A stretch of 64,000 nt of DNA from Tenrec ecaudatus (lineage: Eukaryota; Chordata; Mammalia; Afrosoricida; Tenrecidae). The stretch's first letter is position 1, and each line of letters opens with the position of its first letter. The stretch is taken from positions 124,049,731 through 124,113,730 of the forward strand of contig NC_134535.1 in the NCBI RefSeq assembly GCF_050624435.1, given 5' to 3'. The notes under the pieces are model-generated. The model ran no database searches, was not told where the DNA came from, and was given only the letters and a program-made list of their open reading frames with translations. Position numbers and translations under genes: made by a program. Below are positions 44,501 to 54,833 of the stretch, one piece after another.

Positions 44501-47500
44501 TATCCGTGAACAGAAGAAAAGATGAATGAACTACAATATATACACACGATGGAATTTTTAAAATCAATATGCATAAACTGTAACATGCATCAATGCAGGT
44601 GAATCTTGACACCATGAAGAAAGCGTCACATGGGCGGACTGGTCGTGTGCTGAAGCTGGGTAGAGGTACATAAAGATCACTATATCTTTCTGTTTGTAAA
44701 TGTCTGACATTTTCCAAAATTAGACTCCTTCTTCCAAACTACGTTTAAGTGCGATCAAAGTGTACTACAGAAAGGGAATCAGAATGAGCTTTACAATGGG
44801 TAGGGACAAACAGGAGACAGAATTAGGAACTGCTCGCTATGTGTGTGTTTTAATATTGATAAAAAAAGGGGGGCCATAAATGGACTAATTATGGCAAAGT
44901 ATCACGAACCAAGGATTATGACAGATCTAATTCTGTGTACTAGAGATACATTAAAAATACTAGTATTAACATTTCTCTTAAAAACAAAAGCTGAGGATAG
45001 TGGGGGAACAGGGTATTAACCCACCCACGGGGAGGGTATTATTCATGTCTCCAGAGGAAAGGGAGAGAGAGAGGGACCAGACCTCATCCCGGTGTGCCCT
45101 GAGGGTAACGTATCAGCATGGAGCACTGAACTAACAGAGAGGACAGCGGGGGCCAACTTTAATCCGAGCTATGTTGACCCGCTCCCTAGAAGAATGTACT
45201 ACAGAGGAGAGCACTGAAGATATAGCTCAGGAAGAGTGGCAGGTCTGCCCAGACCACACAAGAGCAAACTAAGAGTGAAAGAGCGAAAAGGCCACATCGT
45301 GTCCACCAAGCCTGGAGGACAACATTCCTGCTCGGAAAAGCCAATGCACAATGTACAGAGAACCTTGGGCCGGCCCCCACGACTCTGACAGCGCGCGCGC
45401 ACACACACACCGTCCAAAGAGCAGCCAGGGGAGCAAAGTAATGAAGTCAATGTACAAATGTGCTTGAATCAATAGATGTGTGGATTGTTAGAAGAGCTGT
45501 ATGAGCCCCAATAAAATGATTCATTAAAATAAGAAACTTGATTAGATGGAGTCGATTAATTAGCCATAATTCCTTATATGATGTATTATAAACTGTAGCA
45601 GCTATGCATAAGATTATAATCCATTTTGAGAAAGTTCTGTTATGCTAATGACAGCATTAAGATGGGATGTATTCTGCATCTGTCTTACTAATGGGCTTGA
45701 ACCAAGTCACCACTGTTTCAGTGGGGGCACGTGTTACTGGAGGACAAAAACCATTCCTTCATCAATGCCCTTCTCCAGTGTGTACAAATCCATCTCTGGA
45801 AGCAGAAAATGAAATCTCAGGACCCTCAAAGAAAATGAGCCATGAGTGGAACTATTTCCAGATGCCTCCCTGCTTGACAGTGGAAGCTATGCCACACACA
45901 GACTAGAGGCCAAGGCAAGGAGACCATGATACAGGGCAGAGGAATCACTGAGGACCTGAGATGCCTAATGATAGGGATTGCCTTGGGCAAAAGACCCTCT
46001 TTAATGTTTCCAAATCCTGGTTTATGGTAACCTAGTAACTTCCCTAATACACTCCCATAATTCTGAGTAGACTGTGAGTTGTGGGTGGCCATTCCAATGG
46101 CTTATGGACGCCAGCAGGGCCGGAAAGTAGAGTGCTGTGGGAGGAGCAGTTGGTGTCAGAATAGGGTAAAGGCGGCTGGAGGGTAGAGGCAAGTCTGAGC
46201 CCTGCCTCGTGGTAACAGGCCTTGGGCTGGTGGAGTTGGGTTCTCCTTCTCCAAAGGAGGTCACAAGTGGTCTGACTGCATCATTTCATCTTGCTATCAC
46301 AGTGATGTAGAAAGATGAACTCAAGGAGACCAGTCCAGGGACCTGGTGCCACATCAATTCTGAAAATAGAAACCCCAGGTGTGTCCAAGTAGAACTGTGT
46401 GCCGTTTCAGTGGTAGCTCTTCTAAGGGGCCTCGCCTCTGTGCAACCCAGAACCTCTAACGGAGAGTGAGGAGCCATGCCCAGCTTACACCACCAGGGAC
46501 CGCAAAGTTAAGGAGACTTGCAAGAAAACTAGCGCAGACATCCAGAGGAAAAATAAGAAGCTGAATTCAAGCAGGAGCAGTAAAGCGAAGGTAATTGTTT
46601 TTGTGAGACAGTTATGAAAAATCATCAGGTTTGGGTGCACACAACTATTTTTGGTCATTATATATCATTTATCTAATCACCTTCCTTTCCTTAAGGTCAA
46701 TTTCAAACTTTCTGCTGCTCTCCCTACCCCCCTCCCTCTCGACTTTCTTTACACAGAGAAAAATCATTGCATGACCATGACTTCATCATTCCACCACTAA
46801 AATAGATAGATACATTTAGCTGAGTTAAGTAAGTACTCATCATCTCCCCTTTTCTCCCTTCTCCTTCCTCTCAGAGACCCGTCCTTTCTGTCACAGCCCC
46901 CAGCCCCAACTCTCAAGAAGCTCAGAATATCCATTTTATGCTCTTTTCAACCTCTCTTCTATTGGCTCCATTGGCTTCACCCTCCTTCCTCAATGCTGAA
47001 CCCCTGTAGTCAGTCTTACTATCTATTCATGTACTTCACAGAGCCCTCTGCATTCGTACGACTTCAGCTCCACACTGCATGCTAAGAACCATACCTATAT
47101 ACATACATACATACATACATCTCTAGAACGACTGACTCAGTACATCCTCCCTGGCACTTCCTAAGTGCATAGTGACAAAATTGAACTTTACTCTCAATCT
47201 ACATTTTCTGTTTTTCTTTTCACAAATCAGACCTGCACATATCAGTTCTCATCGCTCACCTTTCCTTCAACTCCCTCACCCACTTGTTCAATTCACCTTC
47301 AATGATTTGTCTTTCTACATTTTCTCAACCTATCCATTTTTCTTCACCTTCTACCTGCCTAATTCAAAACCACCACTTTGCTCTGAGGGTTTACAACCTT
47401 CTTGTTTTCCCAAGATTTGTTCACTCTTCCCATTTACTCTCCACAGAGAAGCCACCATGGCCACTAAAAACACAAGCTCTTCGGGTCTACACGCGCCATC

Positions 47501-50500
47501 ACCGTCTCCAGCCCCACTCAGCGACCCAGGGCCTCTGTCAATCCCTTGAACACGCCAAGCTCCTTCTCGGCTTGGAGTCTTTACTGGCCTGTCGGCAACC
47601 ACTTTGCAGTCCATGAGTGATCCTCGCCTTACTAACTTCTACAGGTCCAAATTTTAATGTCACCTCCTTAAGGTCTTTCTTGATTTGCCCCCTTCCCAAG
47701 TCGAGATTAGGATCCTTTCCGTGTTTTCGGAGCACTCGGTCTTTTCAAAGAAGCAATTATGTCACCATTCAGTTGGCAACTGCTCAACGTCTGGTGTCTC
47801 GATGGCTCATAACCTCCAGTAGTGTAGTGATCATGGCCCTCTTGGACATTCAGGATGAAAACATGTCTGACACGTAACAGTTGACATTCTGTCCAACACT
47901 GGAACACTGGTCCAAGCACTTACTCTCAACTCACTTAGTCCTCAGGACAAATTCCAAGGTAGGTGTATTGTAGTATCTATTTTGTAGACACAGAAACTGA
48001 ATGGTATTTGCTAACTGTGCAAGGTTACAAAGTAAACTCCAGAGCTGGGATCCCAATATCAGGCTCACATTTTTCACTATGACTGTCTGTCGCTCCACAT
48101 ACTGACACTTAAATGTCTGAAGACTGACTAGATGTGTAAATGGCTTTCCTGCAACCTTATCCTCTGATTCCATGCTCTTACCATCATCTAAAGGTCTTTC
48201 CTTATACCTTTAAGCAAATGAGTCTCTGAAACAGGCTCCCTAATTTCTATCAGTTTCTTCTACAAGAATATGTTCCTAGATGATTCCTCTGAAGTACCTT
48301 CCAATCTGCTATTCAATAGCCAGCAATGGCCCATGCTACCTCTGATGTTAACTAGACTTCATTTCCTTCGCTTTCAGGGTCTTCCTTAACAATGACCTAC
48401 CATCAGGTCTGCTGTTTTCATGTTGTCTTCAATCCCCTGTCCATAACCTCACATTTACAAATAAGAACTAAGCCATCAAACTTGTGGAGCTATTCTCACT
48501 CCAAATCATCAGGCATCCGTCTGCTTCAGTGTCCTGCAGAGCCATTACCAATAAACACAGCCAACTCTTCTTTAAACTCATGTATACATTCAATAACATA
48601 GTCCAGCACTCTTCCTCTAAGCTATTGGAAATAAGACTCGTATTTCTTTTTAATGCTCCAAATTTTCTAGCTCTTATCTGAGTACCTCATGAAAGAATCA
48701 AAGAAAAGCAAAGACTCACGTAAACAACTAGTCCAAAAGACTAACAGACCATGTGAACCAGAGCCTCTCAGTCCTCTGGGACCAGAGGAACTAGATGGTG
48801 TGTGGCAACCACTACTGACTGTTCTGATTATGATCAAATGCTAGGTCACAGACAAAGTAGGATAAAAATATAAAACAAAATTCAAAAATCATAAAAAAAA
48901 TTAAAATAAAAACTTACCTATTGGTCTGCCCGTAAATCTAGCCCTTAGATAATAATCAAACCTGAATCAACCCAATCCTGTAGCTCAACAGCCCATAAAG
49001 TGAGCCAGTGCAGAACATGCTTCAGAGAACAATCAACCATGGGATCGGGTACCGGGCATCAGACACACACAAAAATCACATCATTGTGAATGAGGGGGTG
49101 TGGAGTGCGGACACAAAGCCATCTATAGACAACTGGACATCCCCTAACAGAAGGGTCACAAGGAAGAGACGAGCCAGTCAGAGTGGAGTATAGCACTAGT
49201 GAAGCATACAACTTTCCTCTAGTTCTTTAATGTTTCCTCCCCCTACTATCATAACCCAATTCTACCTTACAAATCTGGCTAGAACAGAGTATGTACACAG
49301 GTATAGATAAGAGCTGGAAACACAGGGAATCCAAGGAAGAGAAACCTCTCAGGACCAATAATGAGAGTAGCAATACCAGGAGGGGCAGGGGAAGATGTTA
49401 GGGGGGCGGAGGGGGACCGATCACAAGGATCTACATTTAACTCCCTCCCAGGGGGACAGACAACAGAAACATGGGTGATTGGGAGACATTAGTATAAGAC
49501 ATGAAATAATAATTTATAAATTACCAAGGGTTCATGAAGGAGGGAGGATGGGGGAGTCGGGGGGGGGGGGGAAATGAGAAACTGATACCAAGGGCTCAAG
49601 TAGAAAGAAAATGTTTTGAAAATGATGATGGCAACAAATTGTGATAAGAGCTGTACAAGCCCCCAGTAAAATAATTTAAAAAGAACAATTGACCACTTGC
49701 TCAAAAACCATTTAGGAGGCACCTGGTGGACAAATGGAAAAGGAAACCCAGGAAGAAACACAAAGAGTGCCATGAGACTGAGGGGATGGACTGCAACAAA
49801 TGTCATGAAACAAAATGTGTAATAATTGTTGAATGCGAAATTAAATTTGCTTTCTAAACTTTCACCTAAAACAGGGTAAGATGTTTAAAAAGAAAGAGTT
49901 CAAGAGTTATTTGCTAACTAGTAAACTAAAGTGACAAAAATAAGTTCCTAGTTTGGATCCATCCGTAAGAAACTAAAGATTCTGTCCAAATGTATATATA
50001 CACAACTTACATATTTTGGGAGCAAGGCATGGAAAGTAACAGTGAGGAAGAACTGGACTGAGCACAGAGATGAACAGGAGAGCGCTGGACCAAGGAGACA
50101 TGCAGGAACTCCTACATAAAGAGACCCGGCAATTCCGCATAGACTTGTCAGCTCTGCAGAGCTGTTTTTCAGTCCACTCTGCTTCCTTGAGTCAGGAATA
50201 CGAGGAAATGGAAAGAGTGTCTAATTGCTTCTATGAACAAAGGCCTCTTTTGTCATGTGACCAGAAGAACTTGATGGTGCCCAGCTACAATTACAAAACA
50301 CCTCGATGGTAGATTTTATGGCAGAATCCTGACCAAAAGGGGGAAAGTTCATAACTGAATGCCAAATTCCCACGGAATACAAATTTGCTAGAGCCACTGA
50401 GGCTACATGGACCCCAAACTGTTGCACTGAGATCATCTTTAAACCATAAACTGAAAATAGGCCCTAACGTCTTCAAACAAGAGCTTCGTTTATTTGGTAA

Positions 50501-53500
50501 AGAATGTTTTGAATTGGACATTGTGGCTTTTGTTGTTTTTCAACTATACGACATCAAATTGACAACGCAGACTGAAAGGTGAGCTACGAAGTACAGGCGC
50601 AGTGAGCTCGTGTTAATGGGGGCACTCCTTTAGAAGAGGAGGACAAGAATGGTTTCTATAAAACTTGAAGAATACAATCAGTCACTGAATTGTACACGGA
50701 GAAATTGTTGAATTGATGTTTTGCAGAGTATGCTTTCAAAAGCAATCACATACATACATATTATATGTGTGTGTGATATATGATATAATAAAGACTTTTA
50801 AAAAAAGCATCCATTCCCAACTAAAAAGTTGTAAGGAATTCAAATTCTATAGCATTAAGGCAAGGAAGGCCACAAAGAACTCTGCAATGGAACAGAGGGC
50901 GCATGCCGTCCATGGGCACTGCCAGTCCATGGGCACTGCCATCGTCTTCGGCAGGAAAGTGCTTCCCACTGACCTGATTTGCATCTGCATGCACTCCAGG
51001 AGACGGGGCAGATGGCACCTCCTGCTGAACTGCAGCCACAGCCCCGCTGGGCATCAGGATGAGTTGGGAGGCTAGAGGCACATTTCGGCCCAGGGTCCGG
51101 TTTACCTGCAACAGGTTTCCCAGCTGTGGCTGGCAAGGAGAGCAGGAAGAGCAGAGGAAAAGAGGGCACGAGGGAAAGGAAGACAGAAGAAATGGAAGGG
51201 AAGGATCACAACACAAAATAAAATGACGATGTTAAACAGCTAAGTCCTGTCCCTCGCCACGCCAACCCAGGAGCCTCTCAATCTCCATGTGCACTGGCTC
51301 ATCTGGATGAAAACCTAGAATGTACAGAGAACTATAGACGGATAGCAAAGCATCAAACACAACAGCAAAGGAGTCAAGGCGGGTTTCAGAACAAGTGCTG
51401 ACACATAGTAAGTAGATGAGCTGAGCTCTAACACGTAGGATTTCTGTACTTGAGCCATGGAATTGAAGGTTGGTCTGCATTTGACCTAATCTAGTCCAAT
51501 ACTAAAGCAAACACCTTGTAGCTTAGGATCGCGATGTCATTCCTCTACAGGCTGCTGTGAATACTGAGCATCACTTCTAGAGGTACTTAGGGTCTGGAAA
51601 GCGTGTCCACTTGTCTCAAAAACACTTGGTTAACCAAGGCCAAATAAAATGGCTTTCATTCAAGTCCTTGTCAGGGTCAAAACTGTCCCCCAAGACATGG
51701 TGGCTGTTTCTGTGGCTTACCCGTAGATACATCTGGGCCTGGGACTGGTTGAGGGGCGGGGAGGTGGTGTTCCCCAGTAGCACAGATTGGGTCAAGGTGG
51801 TGGCACTAGGAGAGCTCACACTCTGGGATCGGCTGATGAGCTGGGCAGCCGACGTGGTGGCCAGATTAATCTGTGCGGTACAGAAAAGAACCATGACTCA
51901 GAATGTGGGAGAAAGGAAAACAGACTTGTTCTCTGACAAATTCACAATGGCACACAGTGACGAGTCATACAGACAATCTTACTTTCATGGAGTCATAGGT
52001 AAACGATTAATAACCTCCTATCCTTATATGTCACCTTGGCTAATTTGAGAAATTACCCAAGTAAAAATGCAGCCCAGAACCACCCATAAACAGCTCAGAA
52101 GGTAAAAGAATGAAATGAAAGACACTTTCTGTTTCATTAAAGGGTCCAGAGATTAGTCTGTTACCTTTTGCTAATCTCTATCATTAAGAGTTCCTTCCTC
52201 TGTCCTAAAATCCTTAAGACTAAAGTTGGCTACATTCCCTGCTACCTCTGTGCTCACATAAGAGCAGAAAAGATTCACAGATAGCGAGAGAAACACTCAG
52301 ATCAGCTGGGTGAAGCAGTTCAACCCAGCGACCAAGGAGCAGGGAGAGAAGGCCCTCAGAGAGGACCAGTAGTACTCACAGAGGCCTGGGTGGTGGTAGA
52401 CTGCTGCTGTGTGGTGCTGGTGCTGGGGGAGCTGGCCTGCCGACCAGCAGCAATGGTGGCCTATTTCCGTCGGGAGAGAAAATGAGAAACAGCAGAGACA
52501 GTAAAGTGAAAGACTTTCTGTAATAAATCACAGCCCCCCCCAAAAAAAAAAACAACAAGATTTCAGGAAAAATCACAATGTCTAATCTGGATTATACAGG
52601 TGCCTCGTCATTGTCCTCAGGGCCCTCATGTCACCCTCCTGGGGCAGCATGTCCTCCTGCTTCCACTGGCTTTAGAGGCGAGAACCTTTGGTTGGTCACT
52701 TTGTGAGCCACGGGAAAGTCCATCCCAGGGCTACTTAAAGAAACAGAAGGCAAGCCACTCACGTAATTTACTAAGATGTCATTTTCAAAAGTAAAAGACA
52801 CAAGTGGCATTAACTGAAAAAATTAACTAAACCCAAAGTATTAAAATAGTGATCAGTTCAACATGCAAACACTACAAAAAATTGCTAATAAGATATCTTG
52901 GGGGTTTTCAGCTTTGAGATCTAAAATCTTATAAATTCAATTGGCACAAGCTACATCTCTAGCACTTGATAGATGTCTAGAGCTAGAGGCTCCCATGTTG
53001 AGCAGTGGCGTAGGGTGTATCATTTTATCTCTAAAAGGTGACTTTCCTCTGTTTTTACTGCAATCCCAGAAGCTAAGGTCCACTCACCCTGTACAAGGGT
53101 GGTAGCTAGAGAGAGACGCCAGTCTGGCTAGTGGAGGATGGACAAGCCCAAGTCCCCAATCTACCTGATGAGCCTGTCCCCTCCCTCTCAGGCCAGCTAG
53201 CTGCTGACCTCTCACCTGCTGGACGGCGGCCAGACTGTGCAGCTGAGCATTGCTGAGCTGCTGATGGAGCATGAACTGGTGGAAATACTGAGCCGCGTTG
53301 GGCTGCCGCTGCAGTGCCTGCAGAGCCTAGGAGAAAGAGAATGCGATCATTTAGAACGGGTTACTCCAAACTGTGAGCTCCGTGGTCTCCTGCGAACGGC
53401 AGCCGAGGAAAGGAGAGCTATAGAGGGAAAAGGGAGAGGGGGCTGTATCATCAATACCCTATTTGTCCATTTTCATACAGGAGCTCAAAAAGTTCGTGGA

Positions 53501-54789
53501 CAAGTTCCATTATCACTTATTGCACTTTTACAACAACTTTTTCAAGTCTGGCCTCCCCTCTATCCCATCCCTTACATTAAAAACCACTTCATTGATAGAG
53601 TGCTCTGAACACAGAGGAAGCATTCAGTTCTGACATGGCCTCCTCGGATCTAAAGAAAAGAGTAAAGCAGTACCACTTACATGACCCCTTACTGCCCAAA
53701 CCCAGGCCTGGAAATGCAGGCTAAAGCAAGAGAAAACTGATAGTAGACAGGCTGAAAGTACAGAGGATGCTGACGAATGTTCAGAGAAGAAGAAAAAGAG
53801 GCCATATGTTACTATAATAAAAGTAATTAAAGGTCTTACAGGGTCAGAAATAATGAAAAATACAGCAAATCATAGCTATGAAATATTTAACCAAGTAAAG
53901 TTCTCAATTCGTTTAGCATATCAAGTCAACTGATACTCAGACAACTAAACTGGACTCTTCCCTGGGGGGACAGACAACAGAAATGTGGGTGAAAGGAGCC
54001 ATCAGTCAGTGTAAGACATAAAAAAAATAACAATTTATAAATTGTCAAGGGCTTGGGAGGGAGGGCGGGAAAAAATGAGGAGCTGATAACAAGAGTTCAA
54101 GTAGAAAATGTTTTGAAAATGATGGCAACAAATGTACAAATGTGCTTGACACAATGGATGTTTGGATGGGTGGATTATAATAAGAGTTGTATGAGCCCCC
54201 CAAAAAATGATTAAAAAACTATACTAGAGTCCAGTCTAGTGTTATCTGAATTAACTACATTCCTACTCTACTTACGAAGACATTTTATTAAATGCAAAGC
54301 CAAACAATAAAAAAGACCTGAAATTCAGAGTTTGTTTAAAAATACAGAAAGAGGGGCATGATAGCTCCAATACTCAGGGTATTTGTAAGAAAAGGCCAAA
54401 GACCAAAAGCCTAATAAACTCACGAAGAGAGCCCATTTCAATCTAGTTAAGTGAACTGAAGGACCTAAAAAGCTCACTTGCGAGACTAAACTGCAGTCTG
54501 TTCGCTCAAACCTTTATAAACGCGAATCAAAAGGACCTTAATAAACCACCTAATCCAATGCCCTACCCACCTCATTTTGCTGGAAAGGAACTACGGACAA
54601 TTAACTTTCAACCTCCTTGCTGAGCCCCAAGCCACCACCTCAGCGATCACAGCTCCTTCTAGAGCTCAGCCTCACCTGCACTGCTTGCCGCTCGTACAGT
54701 GACATTTGAGCTATCTGGGGCCGAGAGCTGCCCCCTGAGCTGGAACTCCCATTAGTGGAGTTGGAGTTCTGCTCACTCTCTGTCTCCAT
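35395..54789 (-). CDS. PHC1: PHC1, polyhomeotic-like protein 1 (spliced CDS)
   Basis: A nuclear subunit of canonical Polycomb repressive complex 1, which silences developmental genes by compacting chromatin and polymerising through its SAM domain. Fourteen coding exons, all GT-AG, join in frame to 2991 nt (996 codons plus stop; human is 1004). Order: Ser/Gln-rich N-terminus; long Gln/Pro/Thr-rich low-complexity region with a poly-Gln tract near residue 415; a conserved HIIEGFVIQEG box near 725-735; an FCS-type zinc finger with Cys792, Cys795, Cys811 and Cys815; a basic stretch after it (KRKKMKEFQ); and a C-terminal SAM domain (about 930-995) starting at Trp932. The start ATG at 54787-54789 opens METESEQNS, as in human. 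The poly-Gln run is about nine residues, shorter than I recall for human. Identification by homology is secure. Confidence 0.98.
35676..35692 (+). repeat. Run of 17 G, PHC1 last intron
   Basis: An uninterrupted G homopolymer. On the PHC1 transcript this is poly-C, about 130 bases upstream of the last exon's acceptor. Confidence 0.9.
36301..36532 (-). CDS. PHC1: PHC1 exon 14 (start of SAM domain)
   Basis: 232 bp, residues 869-945 plus one base. An acidic and Ser-rich linker, then HGINPVFLSSNPSRWSVEEV, which enters the SAM domain at Trp932. Acceptor TGACAG, donor CAAG|GTACTG. Confidence 0.97.
36868..37018 (-). CDS. PHC1: PHC1 exon 13
   Basis: 151 bp, residues 818-868. Highly basic sequence after the zinc finger (FRLKRKKMKEF, RVRRRGPRR). 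Acceptor CTTTAG, donor CGG|GTGAGC. One change from human, KRHR for KCHR, at its end. Confidence 0.97.
37201..37309 (-). CDS. PHC1: PHC1 exon 12 (FCS zinc finger)
   Basis: 109 bp, residues 782-818. Encodes the Cys4 FCS-type zinc finger, with Cys792-x2-Cys795 and Cys811-x3-Cys815, which binds RNA in Polycomb proteins. Acceptor TTTCAG, donor AAGAG|GTACTA. Confidence 0.97.
37955..38300 (+). repeat. Two AfroSINE-type SINEs, PHC1 intron 11
   Basis: 37955-38095 has 'catgggagaaagatgaagct' and 'gggtcgctgagtcgga'. 38115-38300 has 'gctctggtgggagtggttaa' and 'ccttggaaaccacatgtagc'. Both lie antisense to the gene. Confidence 0.75.
38401..38515 (-). CDS. PHC1: PHC1 exon 11
   Basis: 115 bp, residues 744-781 plus one base. 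Encodes VGCSPLLKESEKPLQTGLPT, then a linker that is diverged from human (EPNENPSGGPLGGD). Acceptor GGACAG, donor GCAG|GTGAGT. Confidence 0.95.
38516..39593 (-). other. PHC1 intron 10, nothing recognised
   Basis: Intronic sequence without a named repeat. A short T-run lies near 39220. Confidence 0.5.
39594..39805 (-). CDS. PHC1: PHC1 exon 10
   Basis: 212 bp, residues 673-743. Encodes LAMVSRQMGDSKPPQAIVKP and the conserved ILTHIIEGFVIQEGAEPFP box. Acceptor TTCCAG, donor CCCG|GTGAGG. Confidence 0.96.
40034..40181 (-). CDS. PHC1: PHC1 exon 9
   Basis: 148 bp, residues 624-672 plus one base. Contains the basic AKPQTLAVKRKAESEEE segment, a likely nuclear localisation signal (inference). Acceptor ATGTAG, donor GGAG|GTAAGT. 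Confidence 0.95.
40776..41542 (-). CDS. PHC1: PHC1 exon 8 (poly-Gln exon)
   Basis: 767 bp, residues 368-623, the largest exon. Begins ATYTQIQPHSLIQQQQQIH. A CAG tract at about 41351-41377 (eight CAG plus CAA) encodes nine Gln. Pro-rich sequence follows, ending QSVHLP. Donor CCG|GTGAGT, acceptor CTGTAG. Repeat and GC bias produce long false frames on the other strands. Confidence 0.97.
42143..42632 (-). CDS. PHC1: PHC1 exon 7
   Basis: 490 bp, residues 205-367 plus one base. Low-complexity Ser/Gln/Gly/Ala-rich sequence (SQALAVAQASSGATGQSLNL). Acceptor TTCCAG, donor TCAG|GTGAGT. It lies 8.3 kb downstream of exon 6, the largest intron of the coding part. Confidence 0.96.
43040..43440 (+). repeat. 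Unclassified retroposon-like repeat, PHC1 intron 6
   Basis: Shares 'gaccacatgaaccagagcct' with 48745-48765 (there with 'gaccatgtgaaccagagcct'). It also carries 'aagaccagacttaatagtct'. Further short matches occur near 50260. Probably fragments of one afrotherian repeat family that I cannot name. Confidence 0.45.
43715..44230 (+). repeat. L2-type LINE 3' region
   Basis: The series 'gtactgtgctggatagatac', 'gtaagtacattttagtagag' and 'agagcatgtcaaggcc' follows the order of the L2 3' region. It is strongly diverged. Confidence 0.5.
44320..44760 (+). repeat. Ancient L1 3' fragment
   Basis: Matches the layout of old mammalian L1 3' ends: 'accgctttggaaaaagatga', 'aataatccaaatatccgtga', 'caatatatacacacgatgga' and 'gaatcttgacaccatgaaga'. 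Confidence 0.65.
45080..45530 (+). repeat. LINE 3' end (long-UTR family), internally deleted
   Basis: Ends 'gagctgtatgagccccaata' plus 'aaatga', the family 3' terminus. About 45270-45345 matches, in inverse, the upstream UTR portion at 4245-4310, so roughly 1.8 kb between them is missing. A GC/AC tract sits near the junction (45390-45410). Confidence 0.75.
46105..46255 (+). repeat. Unclassified dispersed repeat, copy 2
   Basis: Same-orientation match of 1265-1440, including 'ggtgtcagaatagggtaaag' and 'ggttctccttctcc'. Lies in PHC1 intron 6. Confidence 0.5.
46256..47879. other. PHC1 intron 6, mostly unassigned; (CATA)n at 47097-47120
   Basis: Apart from a short ATAC/CATA tetranucleotide tract, nothing is recognised. 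A pyrimidine-rich stretch (46680-47550) yields a 125-codon frame with no family signature. Confidence 0.5.
47880..48085 (+). repeat. MIR SINE
   Basis: Diagnostic MIR order: 'caagcacttactctcaactc', 'cctcaggacaaattcc', 'gacacagaaactgaatgg' and 'caaggttacaaagtaaactc'. About 200 bp, diverged as expected for this ancient family. Confidence 0.8.
49043..49690 (+). mobile_element. LINE 3' UTR (long-UTR family), PHC1 intron 6
   Basis: Plus-strand copy ending 'acaagcccccagtaaaataa'. Contains 'ggacagacaacagaaacatg' and a 13-G run at 49559-49571. Antisense to PHC1. Confidence 0.85.
50974..51129 (-). CDS. PHC1: PHC1 exon 6
   Basis: Residues 153-204, 52 codons, phase 0. Encodes PQLGNLLQVNRTLGRNVPLA through GVHADANQ. 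The donor is CAG|GTCAGT, a slightly weak form. A short tandem repeat lies just past the donor (50909-50941). Confidence 0.95.
51721..51870 (-). CDS. PHC1: PHC1 exon 5
   Basis: Residues 103-152, 50 codons, phase 0. Encodes INLATTSAAQLISRSQSV and on to SQAQMYLR, unchanged in kind from human. Donor CGG|GTAAGC, acceptor GCACAG. Confidence 0.96.
52380..52460 (-). CDS. PHC1: PHC1 exon 4
   Basis: Residues 76-102, 27 codons, phase 0. Ser/Thr/Gln-rich (ATIAAGRQASSPSTSTTQQQ). Acceptor AAATAG, donor TCT|GTGAGT. Confidence 0.95.
53216..53326 (-). CDS. PHC1: PHC1 exon 3
   Basis: Residues 39-75, phase 0 at both ends. Encodes ALQALQRQPNAAQYFHQFML and a Gln-rich helix-like stretch ending AAVQQ. Acceptor TCCTAG, donor CAG|GTGAGA. 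One change from human is visible, His for Gln in FMLHQQL. Confidence 0.96.
53955..54225 (+). repeat. LINE 3' end (long-UTR family), PHC1 intron 2
   Basis: Contains 'ggacagacaacagaaatgtg', 'gaaaatgttttgaaaatgat' and the terminal 'gttgtatgagcccccc'. Lies between coding exons 2 and 3. Confidence 0.85.
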
Positions 54790-54833
54790 GACAGAGTTCC
54801 AGGGTTCCCACGGCTGGTGCTCCGACTCAAGAC
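54676..54833 (-). CDS. PHC1: PHC1 exon 2 (start codon)
   Basis: The coding part is 54676-54789 (residues 1-38). 54790-54833 is 5' UTR up to the acceptor CCTAG. The donor is CAG|GTGAGG. The segment encodes Ser/Gly-rich sequence then AQMSLYERQAVQ. Confidence 0.96.

Noticed and set aside
53470-53600. Possible small DNA transposon in PHC1 intron 3 ('ctcaaaaagttcgtgga')
   Set aside because: It resembles termini of some mariner-like repeats, but no partner terminus or target duplication was found.
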